Shown: one piece after another, positions 6,860-9,398 of the stretch
Numbering within the stretch: position 1 is the stretch's first letter
Layout of the letters: the number at the start of each line of letters is the position of its first letter
From: JBOGJI01 sp050747865
GTDB lineage: Bacteria > Acidobacteriota > Thermoanaerobaculia > Multivoradales > JAHEKO01
Assembly (NCBI GenBank): GCA_050747865.1
Contig: JBOGJI010000212.1
Location: 1 to 9,398 of the forward strand
DNA length: 9,398 bases
Reading direction: 5' to 3'
Position numbers and translations under genes: made by a program
Notes under the pieces: model-generated
Databases searched by the model: none
The model's input: the letters and a program-made list of their open reading frames with translations, nothing else
What the model was told of the DNA's origin: nothing

Positions 6860-8917
6860 ATGCGCCGTTCGGTCCTGATCGTCTCGCTCTCCGTCCTGTT
6901 GCTCTGGGCGGGCGGGCTGCGCGTCTGGTACGGCTGGGTCGACGCTCACCAGGGTCGGTTTTACGACGAGCGGTACACGATGTACAACCTTGAGGAGGCG
7001 GTGGTCGACGAGAACTTTCTGCGGCCCGACAACGCCTTCTATCCCGGGCTCTCCTGGCTCCCGCTCGCGGTCGTGTACGGTGCCGCGGACACCTGGGCGG
7101 AGCTCAGCGGCGAGGCGCGGTGGCGGACGTTCCAGGACGGCGCGGCGACTCCCACCGCCTACCGGCTGGGACGGCTGCTCAGCACGCTCTACGGCTTGCT
7201 GGCACTGCTGGTGCTATATCGGATCGGCAGCGTCCTCTTCGACCCGGCGATCGGGCTATTGGCAGCCGTCATGCTGGCGGCCACGCCCATGCACGTGTGG
7301 CTGTCGGGCATGATCAAGCCTGAGACGGTCCTCGAGCTCACGCTGCTGCTGGCCGTATGGCTCGCCTTGCGCGCGGCCGAGCATCCTTCCCTCGCGCGGT
7401 TCCTCGTCGCCGGAGCCGGCGTCGGCCTTGCCCTGTCGGCCAAATACAACGGCGGTCCCGTGGCCCTCTGCCTGGTCACCCTGACCGCCGTGCTCGTCTG
7501 GCAACGGCAATGGCGCGCCGTCGGCTGGCTGGTCGCCGCCGGCGTCGCCGCACTGGTCGTCTTCGCCGTGTTCAACCCCTGGCTGGTCACCTCCCCCGAC
7601 TTGTTCGGCGCCGCCTACGACCTGCAGATGAGCCAGTACCACGAGAAGCTCGTCCTGCGCGGCGACGCTCCGTACTTGCGACAGCTCCTTCTCTTGCTGG
7701 AGGTGACCTTGGGGCGTCTCGGCCACGGACACGTCCTCGGGCTGCTCGGCCTCGTCGCGTTGCCCGTGCTCGCCTGGCGGGCGCGAAGCGAGGGCCTGTT
7801 TACGTTGCGGGGCCGGGGCCTGCTCATGATCCTGTCGTTCCTAGTCGGATACGTCGTGCTGTACACCGCGTCGTCCGGCGGAAACCTGCGGGAGTGGAAC
7901 TGGTTCGTGCTCCTCCCCTGGACGTCGCTGGGAGCCGCGTGGCTGCTGGCCGCGGCGTGGCGGGCCCTGGGGGGACGCCTTTCGATCCTGCGGCGTCCGG
8001 TACCGACGGCCCTGGTCGCCGCGCTGATCACCCTGGCGGTCGCCTGGCGCGTCAGCGCAACGACCTATCGTGGCCTCCTTCCGTCGACGATGCACGTCGC
8101 GACGATCATCGCCGGCAACCGCCTGGCGCCGGACTTCGACCGCCTGCTGGTCTCCGCGGCGCCGCCGGTGGAGGCCCGACTGCGGCGCGGCGGGAGCTAC
8201 CTCGGGTTCCTGGAGGTGGACGATTTCGAGACGGTTCCCCACCGCCTCGACGCCGCCGATGTCGAGCTGTTCCCGGCGTCTCGCCTGAACGGTCCGAACC
8301 GCGCGTTCTACCGGCGTCGCATGGAGCGCGTTGACCCAGAGGCGCAGTACGAGGTCCGGTCGCGGCTCTTCCGTGTTCATGGGCCGTCCCTGATCGGAAT
8401 CGTCCACGGCTGGCGCCGAGAAGGCGGCGTGGGATCCGGCACCTTCGAAACCTCCCGCGAGGCGTCTGACACATGGCATGGCACGCTCCCCGAGGGCTAC
8501 CGGGGCCGGGTCGTTTCGCTCGAGCTCAGACTGCCTCGTCCCCACGCCGGCGCCCGTCTAGAGGCACAGGAGGGAGTGCGCCGTAAAGGGCTGCCGTTCG
8601 GAGGGAGCCGCGGGCTCTCTCTCGACCTATCCGGCTTGAAAGACTCCACACCGCGGCTCGATGCCGACGGCGCAGCGGTGGAATGCGCCCGCCTGTCACG
8701 GCAGGACGCTCACTGGGTGTACTTCCGCTGCCTACGCTTCCTGACGCCCGACAACGGCGTCGTGTGCCTTCGCACGGCGCGCCCGCGCGAGCCAATACGC
8801 GAGATCGCCTATGCCGTCCGGGCATGGTCCCGGCCGCCCAGCCTCCGGCGCGGTGTTCCAGCTGTCGCGACCGTTCCAGCATCCGAGGGAGCGTGTTCCG
8901 GGGTGCCCGGGGCTTGA
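6860..8917 (+). CDS. GT-C family membrane glycosyltransferase (PMT/ArnT-like, GT39/GT83 type)
   Basis: The 685-residue product starts with a signal-anchor helix followed by a periplasmic loop carrying FYDERY, with the acidic pair Asp36-Glu37 that supplies the catalytic base in PMT/ArnT-like enzymes. About ten further hydrophobic segments follow, up to about residue 400. GMIKPETVLELTLLL (Glu155) and LSAKYNGG (Lys195-Tyr196) are typical of this family. Such enzymes transfer a sugar from a polyprenyl-phosphate donor to a lipid, glycan or protein on the periplasmic face. The last 280 or so residues have no membrane helices and I recognise no domain there. The ATG at 6860 is the only plausible start after the in-frame stop at 6815-6817; the ribosome binding site is poor. 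The nearby lipid-linked arabinose genes suggest a pentose donor, but the sequence does not prove this. Confidence 0.8.
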   Translation: MRRSVLIVSLSVLLLWAGGLRVWYGWVDAHQGRFYDERYTMYNLEEAVVDENFLRPDNAFYPGLSWLPLAVVYGAADTWAELSGEARWRTFQDGAATPTAYRLGRLLSTLYGLLALLVLYRIGSVLFDPAIGLLAAVMLAATPMHVWLSGMIKPETVLELTLLLAVWLALRAAEHPSLARFLVAGAGVGLALSAKYNGGPVALCLVTLTAVLVWQRQWRAVGWLVAAGVAALVVFAVFNPWLVTSPDLFGAAYDLQMSQYHEKLVLRGDAPYLRQLLLLLEVTLGRLGHGHVLGLLGLVALPVLAWRARSEGLFTLRGRGLLMILSFLVGYVVLYTASSGGNLREWNWFVLLPWTSLGAAWLLAAAWRALGGRLSILRRPVPTALVAALITLAVAWRVSATTYRGLLPSTMHVATIIAGNRLAPDFDRLLVSAAPPVEARLRRGGSYLGFLEVDDFETVPHRLDAADVELFPASRLNGPNRAFYRRRMERVDPEAQYEVRSRLFRVHGPSLIGIVHGWRREGGVGSGTFETSREASDTWHGTLPEGYRGRVVSLELRLPRPHAGARLEAQEGVRRKGLPFGGSRGLSLDLSGLKDSTPRLDADGAAVECARLSRQDAHWVYFRCLRFLTPDNGVVCLRTARPREPIREIAYAVRAWSRPPSLRRGVPAVATVPASEGACSGVPGA

Positions 8918-8942
8918 CAGGGCTCCTCGCGGTTCGACAAGA
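8914..8942 (+). promoter_or_regulatory. Possible sigma70-like promoter for the downstream secreted-protein gene
   Basis: A perfect TTGACA at 8914-8919 overlaps the stop codon of the glycosyltransferase gene. Seventeen bases further is ACAAGA, and at 18-base spacing CAAGAT, each only 3/6 matches to TATAAT. A second A/T-rich stretch, TATGAA at 8954-8959, is too far from this -35. The position, at the head of a 224-base intergenic leader, is sensible for a promoter, but the -10 is weak. Confidence 0.25.
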
Positions 8943-9047
8943 TCCCATCATTCTATGAATCAATCGGCGATGCCGCGCCGTGTTCAGGGTGGAGCCGTGC
9001 CGATGTGGGCCGTTCAACCCGCCTGCATGCGCTCTGGCTCCGTTCCT

Positions 9048-9085
<38 letters not shown>

Positions 9086-9104
9086 TTCAATAGCTGCGGG
9101 CGGT

Positions 9105-9119
9105 CTCCCCTGGGGGGAG
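9105..9119 (+). other. Short GC hairpin in the leader
   Basis: CTCCCC (9105-9110) and GGGGAG (9114-9119) can pair as a perfect 6-bp stem with a 3-base TGG loop. It lies between the microsatellite and the ribosome binding site. With no U-tract after it, it does not look like an intrinsic terminator; it could influence ribosome access or be incidental in GC-rich DNA. Confidence 0.35.
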
Positions 9120-9129
9120 CGGCCGCTCG

Positions 9130-9135
9130 AGGAGG
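9130..9135 (+). promoter_or_regulatory. Strong Shine-Dalgarno AGGAGG
   Basis: AGGAGG sits six bases upstream of the ATG at 9142, a near-ideal ribosome binding site. It is the strongest one in the window and fixes the start of the final gene. Confidence 0.85.
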
Positions 9136-9141
9136 GAACTG

Positions 9142-9398
9142 ATGCGCGATGCAACCGCGTACCGGGCAGCGTCCATGCTGCTGTTGACCTTGGCCCTGCC
9201 GGCTCTCCTGTTGGCCCAGGGCCACCCGAACGTCGCCGTCGGCCTGTCGCCCGAATCGGTCTATGACTCTGCCGGCATCGACAACATCAGCCTCTTCGGC
9301 GGCGCGCTCTCCGTGGGCCCGATTCCCCTGGGACCTCGCTACACCGTGTCGTCGACGCTCTCGTATGGTCTAAGTGCTTGGTACTCCAATAACCTATG
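9142..9398 (+). CDS. Secreted protein, N-terminal part; resembles an RHS/YD-repeat protein leader (runs off the window)
   Basis: Eighty-five codons are visible before the window ends, with no stop. The N-terminus is a Sec signal peptide: Arg at 2 and 8, a hydrophobic core from Met12 to Ala25, and likely cleavage after LLLA (residue 25) or close by. The mature start (GHPNVAVGLSPESVYD) followed by IDNISLFGGALSVGPIPLGPRY and a LSYGLSAWYSNN segment resembles the beginning of large RHS/YD-repeat cell-surface proteins of Acidobacteria, where a LFNGNL/IPLGPRY/LSYGL pattern precedes the repeats. No YD repeat itself is inside the window, so this is a resemblance from memory and not proven. The start is set by AGGAGG six bases upstream. 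The microsatellite in its leader suggests variable expression. Confidence 0.6.
   Translation, partial: MRDATAYRAASMLLLTLALPALLLAQGHPNVAVGLSPESVYDSAGIDNISLFGGALSVGPIPLGPRYTVSSTLSYGLSAWYSNNL

Noticed and set aside
8896..8912. Hairpin CCGGG-GTG-CCCGG near the end of the glycosyltransferase gene as a terminator
   Set aside because: The stem is only 5 bp, lies inside the coding region and has no following T-tract.

Overview
The window is a chromosomal segment of a high-GC bacterium (roughly two thirds G+C by eye), with tightly packed genes and no tRNA, rRNA, IS element or CRISPR array that I can see. The gene set (futalosine-type menaquinone gene mqnA, an AlkP-family lipoprotein, a GT-C glycosyltransferase, and the start of a secreted protein resembling Acidobacteria RHS/YD-repeat leaders) suggests a Gram-negative, perhaps an Acidobacteriota-type organism. 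This is an inference; no marker gene settles it.

Region 1 (1-2372, + strand) is housekeeping: the 3' end of engB (ribosome-assembly GTPase), a complete rho (transcription terminator), and mqnA (chorismate dehydratase, first step of the futalosine menaquinone pathway).

Region 2 (2369-5362) is the most notable part. Two + strand genes overlap mqnA and each other by ATGA junctions and closely resemble mycobacterial DprE1 (FAD oxidase) and DprE2 (SDR reductase), which epimerise polyprenyl-phospho-ribose to polyprenyl-phospho-arabinose. Convergent to them, 13 bases away, is a UbiA-superfamily membrane protein with the signature of 5-phosphoribose:polyprenyl-phosphate transferase (DPPR synthase). 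Together these cover three of the four steps that make a lipid-linked D-arabinofuranose donor. The dedicated DPPR phosphatase is not in the window. The DprE1-like protein has Ala where M. tuberculosis DprE1 has the benzothiazinone-reactive Cys387.

Region 3 (5471-8917, + strand, divergent from the UbiA gene) holds an alkaline-phosphatase-superfamily lipoprotein and a GT-C (PMT/ArnT-like) glycosyltransferase with a long non-membrane C-terminal part. The GT-C enzyme is a plausible consumer of the lipid-linked sugar made in region 2.

Region 4 (8918-9398) is a 224-base leader carrying a 38-base tetranucleotide microsatellite (9.5 units of GCAA), a small hairpin and a strong Shine-Dalgarno, followed by the first 85 codons of a secreted protein that looks like the N-terminus of an RHS/YD-repeat protein. 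The repeat makes this a candidate phase-variable locus.
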